Source of the DNA: Anaeramoeba flamelloides
Lineage: Eukaryota; Metamonada; Anaeramoebidae
DNA length: 64,000 nucleotides
Direction: 5' to 3'
Assembly (NCBI GenBank): GCA_027625915.1
Contig: JANTQA010000045.1
Span: forward strand, 2,852,001-2,916,000
Made by a program: the position numbers and the translations under genes. This document shows, in pieces, positions 46,408 to 58,422 of this stretch. Each line of letters begins with the position of its first letter. Position 1 is the stretch's first letter. A model generated the notes under the pieces. It did not search any database. It had not been told where the DNA came from and saw only the letters and a list, made by a program, of their open reading frames with translations.

Positions 46408-47155
46408 TGAAAACCGGGTGAAAGTTGAAAATATTAAGCATAATAAATATGATTGGGGTTTGTTGGGAGATAGGGAAGTGACCTTAGGGAAGTTAGAATA
46501 ATTCGGATGGGATTATTTGGATTTATGTTAGTAAATCTATACAATCAATTGATTTTGGAAAAAATTGTAAAACTCATTTCATTAGGGCACACTGAAAAAC
46601 ATCAATGTTAATTTTAATCTTCAATTGAAGACCCAATCAAAAATACAATAGAAAACAAGATGATTTCTATACAATCATTTTCACATTTTAAATAACATTA
46701 GAATAATACAATTTTACTAATTGACTATAGATCTTGTAATACAAAAAGAAGTGCAAATGAATTAGAGTATCAGAAACAAACATAAAATAAAATATAATAA
46801 CTCAAAAAAAAAAAAAAATTGTATTTTAAAAGAATCAAATCATTTAGCTTGTTTATCCATAATTATATCAATTACCCTTGATCATTAAAATTCTATTTTT
46901 CAAATTTTTTAAAAAATCCAATTTTATTTAGAATCATAAAAAAATGGTTGGCAGTTTCCTATTTAGAATACTACTAGCCAAATAAAAAAAAAACAATACA
47001 AAATAAAATACAAAAATATCTTATATTTATCGTTTTGCAATATTTAAGAAAATAATAAAAATCAAATTTATTTGTATTTTTTTTTATTGTTATTTATTTC
47101 CCTGTTTTTTAAAAAAAAATAATAATATATGTACCAACTCAAACAAACAAAGATG
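46408..47155. other. Spacer downstream of the Asn-rich gene
   Basis: No gene was recognised. A short G-rich stretch (46430-46520) follows MITE-A. Confidence 0.35.
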
Positions 47156-48631
47156 TTAATAATCATATGAGTTTATTTCAATATTTTTTTGCTGATTCTT
47201 ACTGAATCTTTTATTTTTGGCATTCTGATTCTCCGTTGTTTTTCCAATACTATTATATCCTCTTTTTCTCTGCATTTCAATTTCGCCATTACTTTCAGTA
47301 TTATTAAAATGTACTTGATTAATATTATTATTTAAGATTGCATGATTTTCCTGTGAATTGAATGTGTTGTTGTTGTTGCTGTTATTGTTATTGTTGTTGT
47401 TATTGTTATTGTTGTTGTTATTGTTATTGTTGTTGTTGTTGATATTATTATTATTGTTAAAGTTTGTTTGTAAATTGTTTAAAATGGGTAACCCTTCTTG
47501 ATACTGCGGGTTGCTTCTTAATTCGGGATTTCTTCTTCTTCTTCTTCTTCTTCTTCTTTTTTTTTTATTGGGTTTTTTTTTCTTTTGGTCAAATTTATAA
47601 TAACCTTTTTTGTTATTTATGATTTCAAAATCATTTTTATTTAATATTAATTTGTTTTGAAAATTATTTTGTGGATAAAAAAAGGGATAATTATTATTGT
47701 TGTTGATGTTGCTAATATTCTGATTATAATTTGAAAATAAATTGGGGTAATTATAGTATTGTTGGTTGGTATTTGGAAAATAATTATAATATTGATGTAA
47801 ATTAGGGTAATTAATATTTTGGATTGGAAAATTTTGATGATAAATTTCTTGGTTCTGAAGAAAATTTAAATTATTGTTATGATTGTGCAATCGTTTTTTT
47901 TTCTTTCTCTTACCCTTTCTCTTTCTCGTTTTCCTTTGTTTGTGTCTTTTTTTGTAATTTAATTGGTTAATTGTTTCTTTTTCTTTGTTGTAAATTTGCC
48001 CATTGCTGTCTTGCTTCTTATTGGTTGAAGCTAAATTGGCTTTGTTGAGTTTGCTATTATTGGCAATTTGATTGTTTTCGTTTCCAATGGTTTCCTTGAT
48101 AGTGTTTGGGTTGTTTAAAATTGAGAGTGGTGTTTCTAACTTGCCTTTAAATTTAATCCAATCAAAAAATTTATGATCAAATTCTGCATCTTTTTTGGAT
48201 GTTTTACCAGCCAAATATTTTTGAATAGAATATTTCAAATTTGGTAATTTGAGTTCGTCGATTCCAACCATTGACGCAATCTTTGTTTGTGACAATTTCC
48301 ACTCCGTTTTTTTCGATTCATCAATAATTTTTTTAATTTTTGATCGGATCTCGTGGCTCGTATACATTTCAAATGTAAATTTCTCCCTTCTGCCATCAAG
48401 ACCATGTAATTTGGATCCCGTTTTTGTGTTTTCAATCCAATCAACATCACGGCGGAAGAGCAGCCATCTCCTTAGCAACTGATCATAGCGCTGGTTTACT
48501 TTGCAATTGTTCAAATAGTCCTCAAATTTTTTGATTACCTTTTTACAGACATAACCTGTACGAGTGCTCATAATTCCTGGAATGTTACTCTCAATCGCTA
48601 ATTGTTTGAGACTTAATTTATTTCTGTTCAT
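47156..48631 (-). CDS. Asn-rich basic protein with two putative helix-turn-helix units
   Basis: This is a single open frame of 491 codons from ATG 48631 to a TAA. The family is not recognised. Residues 1-60 contain LSLKQLAIESNI, and about residues 105-140 contain LSQTKIASMVGI followed by SIQKYLAGKTS. Both look like the second and third helices of lambda-repressor/XRE-type helix-turn-helix units, so a DNA-binding role is inferred from pattern only. The second half is low-complexity: basic clusters (KKRHKQRKTRKRKGKRKKKK and nine Arg near residue 362), Asn/Tyr-rich stretches, and about 24 Asn near residue 400. These suggest a nuclear protein. The frame stays open upstream of the ATG and encodes SERVKYY, which would fit helix 1 of the first unit, so an upstream exon is possible. 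Confidence 0.75.
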   Translation of the reverse strand: MNRNKLSLKQLAIESNIPGIMSTRTGYVCKKVIKKFEDYLNNCKVNQRYDQLLRRWLLFRRDVDWIENTKTGSKLHGLDGRREKFTFEMYTSHEIRSKIKKIIDESKKTEWKLSQTKIASMVGIDELKLPNLKYSIQKYLAGKTSKKDAEFDHKFFDWIKFKGKLETPLSILNNPNTIKETIGNENNQIANNSKLNKANLASTNKKQDSNGQIYNKEKETINQLNYKKRHKQRKTRKRKGKRKKKKRLHNHNNNLNFLQNQEIYHQNFPIQNINYPNLHQYYNYFPNTNQQYYNYPNLFSNYNQNISNINNNNNYPFFYPQNNFQNKLILNKNDFEIINNKKGYYKFDQKKKKPNKKKRRRRRRRRRNPELRSNPQYQEGLPILNNLQTNFNNNNNINNNNNNNNNNNNNNNNNNNNSNNNNTFNSQENHAILNNNINQVHFNNTESNGEIEMQRKRGYNSIGKTTENQNAKNKRFSKNQQKNIEINSYDY

Positions 48632-48639
48632 GTAATATT

Positions 48640-50500
48640 TTACGCGTTCAGAAATCGTGATTGGTTTTACTTTTTTTTTTTTTAAAACAAAGATTGGTTG
48701 TTGGAGAAATTAGAAAGACAAATGTCAAGAAAATGTATGGGGTGTGGGAAAGAGGGATGGTTTAGGTACCTTTTTCTTTTTTTTTTTGTTTTTCTTCCAG
48801 ATTTATTTGCCTATTTTCATTTTTTGTTCCTATTTGGTTATTTTTTTGTTATTTTTTTTAGAAAAACAATTTTTAGGGAAATTCATTTTTATGGGACGTT
48901 TTTGTTTTTGTTTTTGTTTTTGTTTCTGTTTCTATTTTTGTTGGTGGTTGTGTTTTTATTTTTTGTGGTTGTGAAGAAATGGAGAATTACCATTTTTTTT
49001 CAGATAATTGCTCTTATCAAAAATTTCGTTTGAGTGTGTTGGTGGAAACGAAATCTTGGTTGAAAAGTTTTCCTCACTTTTGATGCTTGAAGAAAGTTTG
49101 GTGATACAAAAAGGGTGTGTTTCAAACATTAGTTTTTGCTCTAATAAAGCAGTTCTTGGTTGAAAATTAAAAAAAAGGAAAATTTAACTGATCTAATGAT
49201 TTGAATGAAAAAAATTGTTAAAAAATGAATTAAGAAAATATTTTCAACTTATTAGCCCTGTTTTCCAACAATAAAAGTTCTTTTATTTTTTTGTATTATC
49301 CCAAACACTAAGATTTTTTTCATCTTTAAATTTATTTTTTTTTACAGCATTTTTTTGTTGATTAGATCTGTCTGTAAACTCATTTTGTACAGTTAGTGCA
49401 ATTTTAGATTTGTTTTTGGTGTCAAAAAAAGGTTTCTTTCATGAAATCTGTTTAAAACATTTGGGTACTCGAAAAATTTAAATAGTGTTACAAAAAGAGA
49501 TAAAATTAATGCACTAATCAGTTTGCGTCAAATTTTGGGAAAAAGATCCTCTATTTATCACTTTTGAGAAAAGATTTACTTCAATTGATCTAGTTTTGTT
49601 CGTTTTGATGTAATATCTTTTTTCTTTATTCTTTATTCTTTGTCAAAAACCGAATTGAAAAGAACCAAACTCTCAACCGATCATAAATCGCCAAGGTTTT
49701 TAAAGTTCTTCTTTGCTATTTGTATCTTCTGAAAGATTGATTAGATATTTTTTTTTTTTTTTTTTTTTTACCTTTGGTTTGAAAATCTTGATTAAAATTT
49801 TCGACGTACAGTTATTTTTAGTTTCTTAAATAATTCCAGTGGTGTTTATGGGTGCATTTTCTAATCTGAAATTCGAATTTCTGTTTTGGTTAGTGTTGCA
49901 AAAATAACCCGTTTAGATTTCTTTCATTGGACTTTCAAAATAAAAAATGTGTTTGTTTTTTTCGAGAAGACTTAAATTAATTGACGGAATAAACAGAAAA
50001 CATACATTTGGTAAAATTGTGTATTGGTATTCTAAAAGTTTTATGTTTGAAAAAAAAATTATAAAAATGTAGGATCAAATTTCACTATTTGCCTTCGGAA
50101 TTAGATTCTCGAGCACATTTGTAAAAATGATTTTTGAATTTTTTTACTATTTTTTTGTGATTTTTTCATTAACTATGATACTTTACTGGTACGTCACCAA
50201 GGTTCAGGAAACTTGATAGTATTTTTGATGTTTTAAATGATGAAAAATTTCATTTCATAAACCATAGAAGATGTTTGGGTTTCTGTTTGTATTTGAAAAA
50301 AGTATTTCGATTTTCTCTTTACATTTCGATCCTAAATCACTTCCTTTCTTTTTTAAATACTATTTAATGTTACTAAAGACACTAAACATATGGTATAGTT
50401 TCTTGTTCCTTGTGAATTCTAACAGAAAAATATCACAGTTAATGAAAAAACAACACTTTTAACAAAAAAACACATCAAAAAATCAGAAATACTTTTTTAC
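48640..50500. other. 5' flank of the Asn-rich gene, T-rich
   Basis: This spacer includes a TTTTTG hexanucleotide array (about 48896-48935), mononucleotide T runs such as 49749-49769, and a less AT-rich stretch at 48700-48770. Frames on the plus strand at 48698-49033 are Phe-rich products of the T-rich strand. No gene is recognised. Confidence 0.4.
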
Positions 50501-50509
50501 ACTTTTGAT

Positions 50510-50800
50510 AATCTAAAAAAGTTTCGTTGTTTGGAAAGAAATCCTCAAAATAAATGATCAAATTGGAAAATTTATCTCAAAAAATAGAGTAAAATTTTTT
50601 GATAAAATATTTTTAATCACAAAAAACAAAAAAATTCAAAAAAAGTGTAAAAATTACGAAAAATTTTGAACAAATTCAATTGATAATTTATTATTTACTC
50701 AAAATATTGAGGAGTTTACCATCAAAATTGGTTCAATTTTAGGTAGACTATTGGGTATTCGGTTATTTCTTTTTCATTGGATAAAAAGAAAAAATAGGTC
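50510..50800 (-). mobile_element. MITE-H partial copy (inverted)
   Basis: It is oriented opposite to the neighbouring full copy at 50923-51404 and in the same sense as the one at 61485-61961. Beyond the 90-bp identical block, it continues to align with both at lower similarity (for example GAGGAGTTTACCATCAAAAT here and GAAGTTTACATTCAAAATTT at 61.8 kb). Confidence 0.6.
50530..50619 (+). repeat. Perfect 90-bp inverted repeat, left arm
   Basis: It is identical over 90 bp to the complement of 51160-51249 and has sharp edges. It starts TTTGGAAAGAAATCCTCAAA and ends ATATTTTTAATCA. Both arms belong to MITE-H copies that are otherwise clearly diverged. Confidence 0.92.
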
Positions 50801-50922
50801 ATGATTATTTTGAAAAAGTACAGGTTTCATTTTGAAATAGGTTTTTAGTGATAACTATTTAATTTGAAATAAGTTTGAAATTATTATCCATTCTATAGGG
50901 ATTCTAAAACTGAAAAAATTCG

Positions 50923-51404
50923 TACAGTGATCAAAATAAAGAGTGACCAAATACTATAATTCATGTTTCAAAATATAATCTGTGTCTTTTTTCTTCTTAT
51001 TTCATTCTAACATCCAATTTACTGACCAATTAGTATACCTAAGTTAAAACTCGATTTTGAAGGTCAATTCCTTGATTTTTTTGGGAACTATGAATTTAGG
51101 AATTCTATTTGTTGAAAATTCTTCGTGATTCTCCATTATTTTCAAATTATTTGTTTTTTTGATTAAAAATATTTTATCAAAAAATTTTACTCTATTTTTT
51201 GAGATAAATTTTCCAATTTGATCATTTATTTTGAGGATTTCTTTCCAAATAATAGAACCTTAAGAAACCAATACCGTTTTTTTAGGGTTTATTATCATTT
51301 TCTTTGATCGTTTAATTTATAGGTCTTCTATAACAAAAAAAAACACACTTTTTATTTTGAAACAAATAACCTACTTTTATGCACACATTATTTTGACCAC
51401 AGTA
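50923..51404 (+). mobile_element. MITE-H copy 2 (482 bp)
   Basis: TA-flanked element: it starts TACAGTGATCAAAATAAAG and ends TTATTTTGACCACAGTA, a Tc1/mariner style of terminus. Relatives lie at 59037-59750 and (inverted) 61485-61961. Confidence 0.8.
51160..51249 (-). repeat. Perfect 90-bp inverted repeat, right arm
   Basis: It is the exact complement of 50530-50619, with a spacer of 540 bp between the arms. Confidence 0.92.
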
Positions 51405-51416
51405 AAGTTGATTGTA

Positions 51417-51446
51417 CCCCCCCCCAAAAAAAAAAAAAAAAAAAAG
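51417..51446. repeat. C9-A21 homopolymer junction
   Basis: Nine C run directly into 21 A, 12 bp beyond the right end of MITE-H. Confidence 0.9.
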
Positions 51447-52846
51447 TCAATAGAGTGATTATTATCACAAAGATTTAATTAACACCCACACTTTGAACAA
51501 ACTCTCTTTTTCAGCTCTTGATCTGAGTTATCTTTTTTACAAGAAATAATTTATTTACTATTAAATTTTTAAGTAATTAAGATCCCAATCCTTGTTTGTC
51601 AATTTTTAGGATCAAATTAGAAAATGAAAATTTTGAAAACAATTTTATTTTCAGGGAATCTCACTTTTAGTAATTTCTGAGTGTTTATATACAAAAAAAT
51701 ATTTATTCTATCTTGATTTGAAAAAACAAGTAAAATAAATCAAATAGTTTAACTTGAAGATCAGTAAAAAATTGATCAATATTTTTTTTTGTTAAATATT
51801 TATTAAATTTCTTGAAATTTAAAAAATTGGGGTAATATTCTTTTGCAATTATCTGAGTGCCAATCACCTTTTTTTTATAAAATAAAGATATTTGATAATA
51901 ATTCTTAATTCTTATTATTATTGTATTCGTTTGGAAATAGTTTTATATGTTTGAAAATAATTAAAAAACCTTCGAAATATTAATAAAGTCTATTGATACT
52001 TTTAACCCCTTGTTTTTTTTACAGACCCCTTTGAATAAAATAAGATTGTGGTTATTAATTATTGATTAAAAATAACCAAATTAAAAAGTGTATTTTTTCT
52101 GTAGAAGTGAAATTGTACATATTTTTAAAAAAGTATTTTGGGAGAATTTTTTATTCAATGGTCTGGTGTTTTTCCTCCTGATAATTTTTTATCCAATAAA
52201 AAGAAAAAATTGATTTGAAATGTTCTTTGAACCAAAAAATTATATTTTATTTTTAGTTTAAAATAATGATTGTATTTTTTTGAAAATTAAGTAGATTTAT
52301 ATATATAAATCCAGGCTACGATTTTTTCACTCTAAGAGTCTTGGAATATCAATTTTTAATGAGTGATAGTGGAATTTTTATTTATAATCGATAATCTTTC
52401 TATCGGGTTTTTGCCCCCCCCCCTCCCATGTTTATTCAGTACATGGATAGTTTCTATTTGGTAATGGAAATGATAATATTATTTTTTATACCTAAATATA
52501 TTAATTATTTTTCTTCTTCACTTTTTTTTTGTTTGATAAATTTTCTTTAATTGCTCCTTTCTCTAAATAAATTAATAAATTAAGTAGATTTTACATCTTT
52601 TTCCTTTGAATTTAGTGGTTTTCATTTTTTTTATTGATAAAAACACAAAATTGATCTTGAATTTGGGGTTGATAAAGAAAATAAATATTACTTAATTTTT
52701 TTAAATTCTTTCCCAAATTCATGTATTATTTCATTACGAAAATAAAAAACAACCCAAAAAAACATATTTAACAAACAGAATTGATAAATAAAAAGATGGT
52801 AATTTCAGTAAATAAAAATAAAATTCAAATTTAAAAAAAAAAATAA
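51447..52846. other. AT-rich spacer, nothing recognised
   Basis: There is no coding frame or repeat partner; a second C-rich run (CCCCCCCCCCCTCCC) lies at about 52415-52428. Confidence 0.35.
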
Positions 52847-53990
52847 TAAGGGAGTAGCATTTTTTTTGAAAAATAAAATGTAAACTTATAAGATCTCATA
52901 AAAATATTTTTAACGAAATTTATGTATCAACTTATGGAATAAATGAGATTGACCTCATCTAAACAAGTTCTTAATTCTAGTCATTTATTTGAAATCCAAA
53001 ATATAACATATTTCCACTTTTAAATCATAAAGGTAACCTATTATTTTTATTAATAAATAAGTAAAACCTTGAAATTGCAAAATAAGATTTTTGTTTTTAT
53101 TGTTGGAAAGTCTTGATTTTGAAAAAAAAAATTATTTATTTAGTTTATGTTATTTTTTATAATTTAAATTTCAAATGAAATTTCTATCCATAAATCTAAT
53201 AATGGCATAAATAATTAAATAAATGTAAATTTGATAGAATTTTAACAAAAATTTCTCGATTAAATTGAGATATAATAAGTAAAAAAATTTTTATTATTTT
53301 AAATTTGAAAAAAGATTTTCTTTATTTTTCTAAAAATGTAAAAAAAAATGAAAAAGAATAATTTTCAGTTCTGAAATTATTAGTCAACAAATTGTTTGGT
53401 TTTATTCACAGGAATCATTATAAAAATTTAAATCATTTTTGTCAGAAAAAAAAAACAATTTTACATTTTTACGTTAAAATTAACTAATCTCCAAATATCT
53501 TCAAGTAAATTTATATTTATAAATAGAATTTCTTCTTAGAAAAAAATACAATTTCTTTGTAAAAATTTTAAATGACATGTAAAAATTTAATATTTCTTAT
53601 CATCTTTCTGAAAAAGAAATACAATGTTTTTAAATAGGTTTAATAAATCAATTTTTTCTTAACGCAAAAAAATTATTCAAAAAAGAAGAAAAATATTTAA
53701 GATACTAATATTCATGGTAACAAATACTTGATATTGTTTAGTAATGACGCATATTAAAATAAACAAGGAAAAAAATTATAATTTGAGAAATAAGATGAAT
53801 TCAGGGTTGATTTATTTTTCATAAACAATCGAAAAAAAAAGTTATCTCACTGAAAAAACTTTTTTTACTGGGTTTCTAAGTTGATCTGAATTTTTTGACA
53901 CTTGGTATCTAAAAAATGTGTAAGTTGAGAATATCACTAAATGAATATTTTTAAAATTTCATACTGTTGTGATAGAGTAATGATTTCTTA
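52847..53990 (+). mobile_element. Element K copy 3
   Basis: 1,144 bp, in direct orientation to copy 1. It starts TAAGGGAGTAGCATTTTTTT; the right end (GTAATGATTTCTTA) is more decayed than in the other copies. Matching internal landmarks include GTTGGAAAGTCTTGATTTTG and TTTTTTGACACTTGGTAT. Confidence 0.7.
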
Positions 53991-54288
53991 AAAAAAAATA
54001 AATTCACACCATTTGGAAAAAATAATAAAAGTCAATTGTTAAATAAATAATAAATTCAATATGAAAAGAGATATAATTGAACTTAAAAAGGAGATTTATA
54101 ACCCCCTTAATAAATTATCGGCATCTTAGAACGTAAAATTTCTTCAAGTTTTCTCAAGTTTTTTATGCCCATTAGTAAAATAAATCTAATTCCCAAACGA
54201 AATCGAAAATATTTTAATTAATAGATACTTGTGACACGGCTCAAAAATATTTCACAACAATAGAAAATCACTACTATTAAAAATCAAA

Positions 54289-54824
54289 TAAACCCCAATT
54301 CAAAATTTTTAACACACCAAAATTCGATTTGTGAAAAAAAAAACTTATTTAATCAATTCACGAAGATTTACCAAATTCGAACCATTCACTAATTGAAATG
54401 TTAACACCTTTTTTAGAAATTAAAATACTCACAAAACAATAAATAAATAATTGTCAATACCAATAAATCATGGGTGTGTTAAAAATTTTGGAGAGAGCAA
54501 AACAAAAAAATACATTAGTAAATTTGTTTAAATTCTATTAGGAATATTGATCGATCAAAGGTTAGATACTACCAACTAATTTTATCTGAGTCCTTCTATT
54601 TGGAACAACTTGACTTTAACATAATATAAACCTTGTAGAAAACTTTTTATCCAACGAAGCAAATTACGTAATTCAAACAATGAAATGAAAACAAAAACTA
54701 AAAGATGAAAAAATGATTTTCATATTTTACAAAAATCAAAATTATCTCAAATTTCAATGAAATTGTATTATTGTGATTGTTTGGAACGTTTTAGCTGTGT
54801 GGAAAATTTTGAATTTTAGTTTAT
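54289..54824 (+). mobile_element. MITE-A copy 7
   Basis: About 536 bp and nearly full length. The left end is TAAACCCCAATTCAAAATTT, the right end, as complement, TATAAACTAAAATTCAAAAT. The uninterrupted length provides the reference for measuring insertions in copies 1, 2 and 4. Confidence 0.8.
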
Positions 54825-56049
54825 ATATAAGTTATCCTTTAAATCCATCAATCCTAAAAACGAACATTTACCAACTGCTTAAATAGATATTAATATTCAA
54901 TAAATCAAAAAAAAATCCCAACAAAATTTTGTTCTTTATGTTTAAAATATAGACAAAAAAAAATGGAAAATATTCAAGATTTTTTTATGAGTATATTCTT
55001 TCTTGTTAAAAATATATTCATATTTGATAACAAATTCAGAAAAAAAATTATGAATTAATTTAAAGGCAAGACAGTTTTTAAGTATTTTCATTCATTAAAC
55101 ATGGAATTCAAAGATTATATCAATAAATTTGTTAACTGGGATTTAAGTTTAAGAACCCCCTTAATTTTATTTATACCTCTTCCACAATAATAATTATTAT
55201 AATATTAATAAAACAGAAATTTATTTTTTTTTTTTCAAATTTGATATAATTCTTATTATTATTTTGTACAATGTCTTTTTTTATACGGTGTTTACCCAGA
55301 ATATTAGAGATTTAATTTTGATTTTTATCTTTATATACAACCCTTCACTCGTACTAAGATCCCTTTCTTTTTGATAAAAATTATTTATTTTTTTCATAAT
55401 TTAGGAAAATGTTAGATATAGTGTTTCTCAAAGTGAAAAAAATATATCATTAAATTTTAAAAATAATTCTTTTTAGAAAATAGAATTTTAAATTGTTCAG
55501 TCTTTTATGAATCCAGTTGTTTTTCAATTTCAATATGTTGATATTTGTTAAATTTACTAAAAATTTTATAATAGGAATTTTTAAAATAAAATCCTTCTGT
55601 AATGGATTTTTGAACAAATATTCACTCATTATACATATCCCATCTTATTTGTAGTTTTTCATTTCAAGATATATTTTATAAAACTAATTGTTAAACTTTA
55701 AAAGTTGTAAATATTGATTATAAAACCTTTAAATTTGTAGTAAAATTTTCATTACTAATAACCCTTGATTTTTTTACTAATAAAATTATCACTTTTTATG
55801 TATTAGATTTATTTTAATTGTGAAACCCCATTTTAGTCTAAATATCAAATTAATTACAAAAAGATACCATATCCTATGATTTTTATTTAATATTCTTCTC
55901 AAAATAAATTTTCGTTTTTTAATCATAGTTAATATTTTTTCTAATTTAGTCTATCTTTTTTTTTTGTAAAATCATTTTTTTATAATTTCGTTAAATCATT
56001 TTCTTTATCATTCCCATTTTTCTTTGTATTTTTTTATTTATTTTTAACA

Positions 56050-56082
<33 letters not shown>

Positions 56083-57000
56083 GAAAATATATACACAAAA
56101 AAACAAAGTTTGTAAATCTGAATTAAATCAAAGATAAATAATATTGAAAAATATCTTTTAAAATCCATATAGTCAATATAAAAAAATCTTATTGTAAAGA
56201 ATTTTCATTTTCATTCAAATTAAGATTTTTTGTAGGGAATATTAAATTAATCAGTAATAATTTTTTCCCAAATTTATTTTATCCGATAATTTAGATTTTT
56301 TTATAAAATTATTTTATAATAACTCTAATCTGAAGATTATTATTTCTAAAATTTCTAATTAATTTTATATTGGTATTTGCCAAAAAACTTGAAAATTTTA
56401 TTTTTTTTTCTTTCAGATTCTTAATTATATTTTTCGATTTTAACTACATGTTTTTTTTTTTTATTCGATAATTAAATAAGATTGATACAATTTATTTTCG
56501 AGTTTAAAAAACTTTAATTTTAGAGTTTTCGATTGTATATACAAATTCTTGAAGTAAAATAAATTATTTTGTCAATCTCTATTATTTTTTTTGTATGGTA
56601 TATTTATAAGTTATGTATTAGGCGAATTATGAATACTCATGAAAACTGCTATTGAATAATTGTGAGGAGTATAAGCATATGAAAATTTATTGAATTTAAA
56701 AATTAATTGTTTGTGCTATATTTTGTTAAGCAAAATATTGTTGAGATTATCTAAAACAGTCCATATATACTTACTAACATCATCATGTAAATTAAAAGTA
56801 GTATTCATATTTGAGAAGGTGTGTACATAAATGAGAACAGAAATCAACACGTAACAAAAATATATTTAAAATATTGATTTCTTAAAGTAGTGGCCAGGGT
56901 ATAAAAAGGGCAAAACCCCCGTATAAATTTCAAAATGTTTTTTTTTTTTTGACAAATAAAGTATTCTCTAATTTATAAAACAATTGTTCCTTAGTTAAAT
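54825..57000. other. Spacer with possible minus-strand LINE debris
   Basis: On the minus strand, 56840-56600 contains a long open stretch with coding-like composition (NLHDDVSKYIWTVLDNLNNI), and 55605-55440 another (KNNWIHKRLNNLKFYFLKRI). They could be old LINE sequence, but no diagnostic motif was found. Confidence 0.3.
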
Positions 57001-57038
57001 CTATAAAAGAATGTAAATAAAAGTAGGGTCGGATTAAA

Positions 57039-57221
57039 ATGGCGAGAAATGGATATGTAGATTTTATTGAATTTTTATTTCAAATAGTTGAGAAAAGTTT
57101 AAACAAATATGAAGATTTTTTCAAAAAAGCAACAAGATATATATATAAGCCAAATTTCAAAATTAGGGCAAAGTTTTTTTTTATTATTATTTACGTTTTT
57201 CATTTATCTTTCAAAAAATAA
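57039..57221 (+). CDS. Small hypothetical frame (60 aa)
   Basis: ATG-initiated frame starting MARNGYVDFIEFLFQ and ending in a hydrophobic, Phe/Ile-rich tail before TAA. Its first 45 codons have reasonable protein composition. No family is recognised, no neighbour explains it, and no splice model was found. It may be an exon or chance. Confidence 0.2.
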   Translation: MARNGYVDFIEFLFQIVEKSLNKYEDFFKKATRYIYKPNFKIRAKFFFIIIYVFHLSFKK

Positions 57222-58059
57222 AATGATTAAACTCTATTTTTATTTATTATTCTATATTGGTAATTATCTCTAAACACTTTAGCACAATGATTTATTATTC
57301 AAAAAAAAAACCATAAAACAATTAAACAAATTTTTTTCTGATGAAAAATCTGCCCCTAATTAAGAAATTTAGCTTATATAATTTATTCTTAATCTTTTAT
57401 TTTTAATATATCGGATTCAAGGCGTGCTAGGTTTTTCACTTTATTTCTTTTTATTCAAATTATTGTTTTTTCTTCTTTATTGTATTAGATGACTTTTTGA
57501 TTATCTTTTTTCATGTTTCATATCCAATCGTTTACATATAATCATACACATTATCAACTTAATCTAAATTACTTCAAAAAATCAAGTTTATTTTCATAAA
57601 CCAAAAAAACATTCAACAATTTCCTTGTTGGTGTTTTTTCTTTTTAATTAATGATCCAGTTTTTTTTCTTATTTGCTTATCCCAATAAAAAAACAAAAAA
57701 CACAAAGTAGGTTTAAAAATTAATATAAAAAAAAAATTTGATTGAAACATTTATATTTTTATAACGCACAAAGTGAGCTAAAGTTCTCTGATAAAAAAAT
57801 AAATTCTAAATGTGAAAGATCAAATAATTAATTTAGTATCAGAAAATAGAATTTTAATTCTTCAAGAATTTGAAAACAAAATGAAAAATTCAAGAAGTTT
57901 CTTTTATATCTAAAAATATTTGTCCTGAATTCCTTTTTAAAAACAACAAAACAAGAAAAGAAGTTGTTAACACTCTAATAAGAAATCAAAAGAACTGTTG
58001 CCTTATTTTTTAATATATCAAAAAAAAAGGGTTTTTCATTTTTTTACTTTTTAACTGTA
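57222..58059. other. Spacer upstream of the NABP2-like gene
   Basis: No gene or repeat partner is recognised. Confidence 0.35.
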
Positions 58060-58422
58060 ATGACAAACAACCCAACTTTTCGACATATTGCAGATCTCCG
58101 CCCAAAAATGCAAAACATTTCTTGTAGGTTCATAATTCTGGAAAAGCACCCACCTACCACTACACATAAAAAAGGAAAGATCACAAACTTTTTAGTTGCA
58201 GATCAAACAGGATCAATTCCCTTTTCTATTTGGAAACAAGACTGTGACTATCTGAAAGGAGGTGACATTATGTTTCTGACCGGTGGCTATGTCAGCCTTT
58301 GGAAAGACAAAACATGTCTATATGTGGGTAACAACGGAACGGTTAGGAGAATGGGAGAATTCACTTTTGCCTTTTCTGAAAATAGAATAAATAATCTTGA
58401 GCCTGTTCGATCGAACAAATAA
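58060..58422 (+). CDS. NABP2: SOSS-B / NABP2-like single-stranded DNA-binding protein
   Basis: A single-exon gene of 120 residues, ATG to TAA. It is one OB-fold: FRHIADLRPKMQNISCRFIILE, then TNFLVADQTGSIPFSIWKQD, then LKGGDIMFLTGGYVSLWKDKTCLYVGNNGTV and an MGEFTFAFSE close. This follows animal SSB1/NABP2 block by block ([53 protein letters not shown]). In the family it binds ssDNA within the SOSS complex during double-strand break repair and also takes part in Integrator-linked RNA processing, in the nucleus. The disordered C-terminal tail of the roughly 211-residue animal protein is absent, so this is an OB-only form. Coding sequence is distinctly less AT-rich than its flanks. Confidence 0.92.
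   Translation: MTNNPTFRHIADLRPKMQNISCRFIILEKHPPTTTHKKGKITNFLVADQTGSIPFSIWKQDCDYLKGGDIMFLTGGYVSLWKDKTCLYVGNNGTVRRMGEFTFAFSENRINNLEPVRSNK

Noticed and set aside
48698-49033. Phe-rich 111-codon plus frame upstream of the Asn-rich gene
   Set aside because: It is produced by T-rich sequence and a TTTTTG array; there is no protein-like composition.
50510-50760. A shared reading frame between the MITE-H pieces at 50.5 and 61.65 kb
   Set aside because: The translated stretches look alike, but the DNA is equally similar and no transposase motif is present, so repeat homology explains it.
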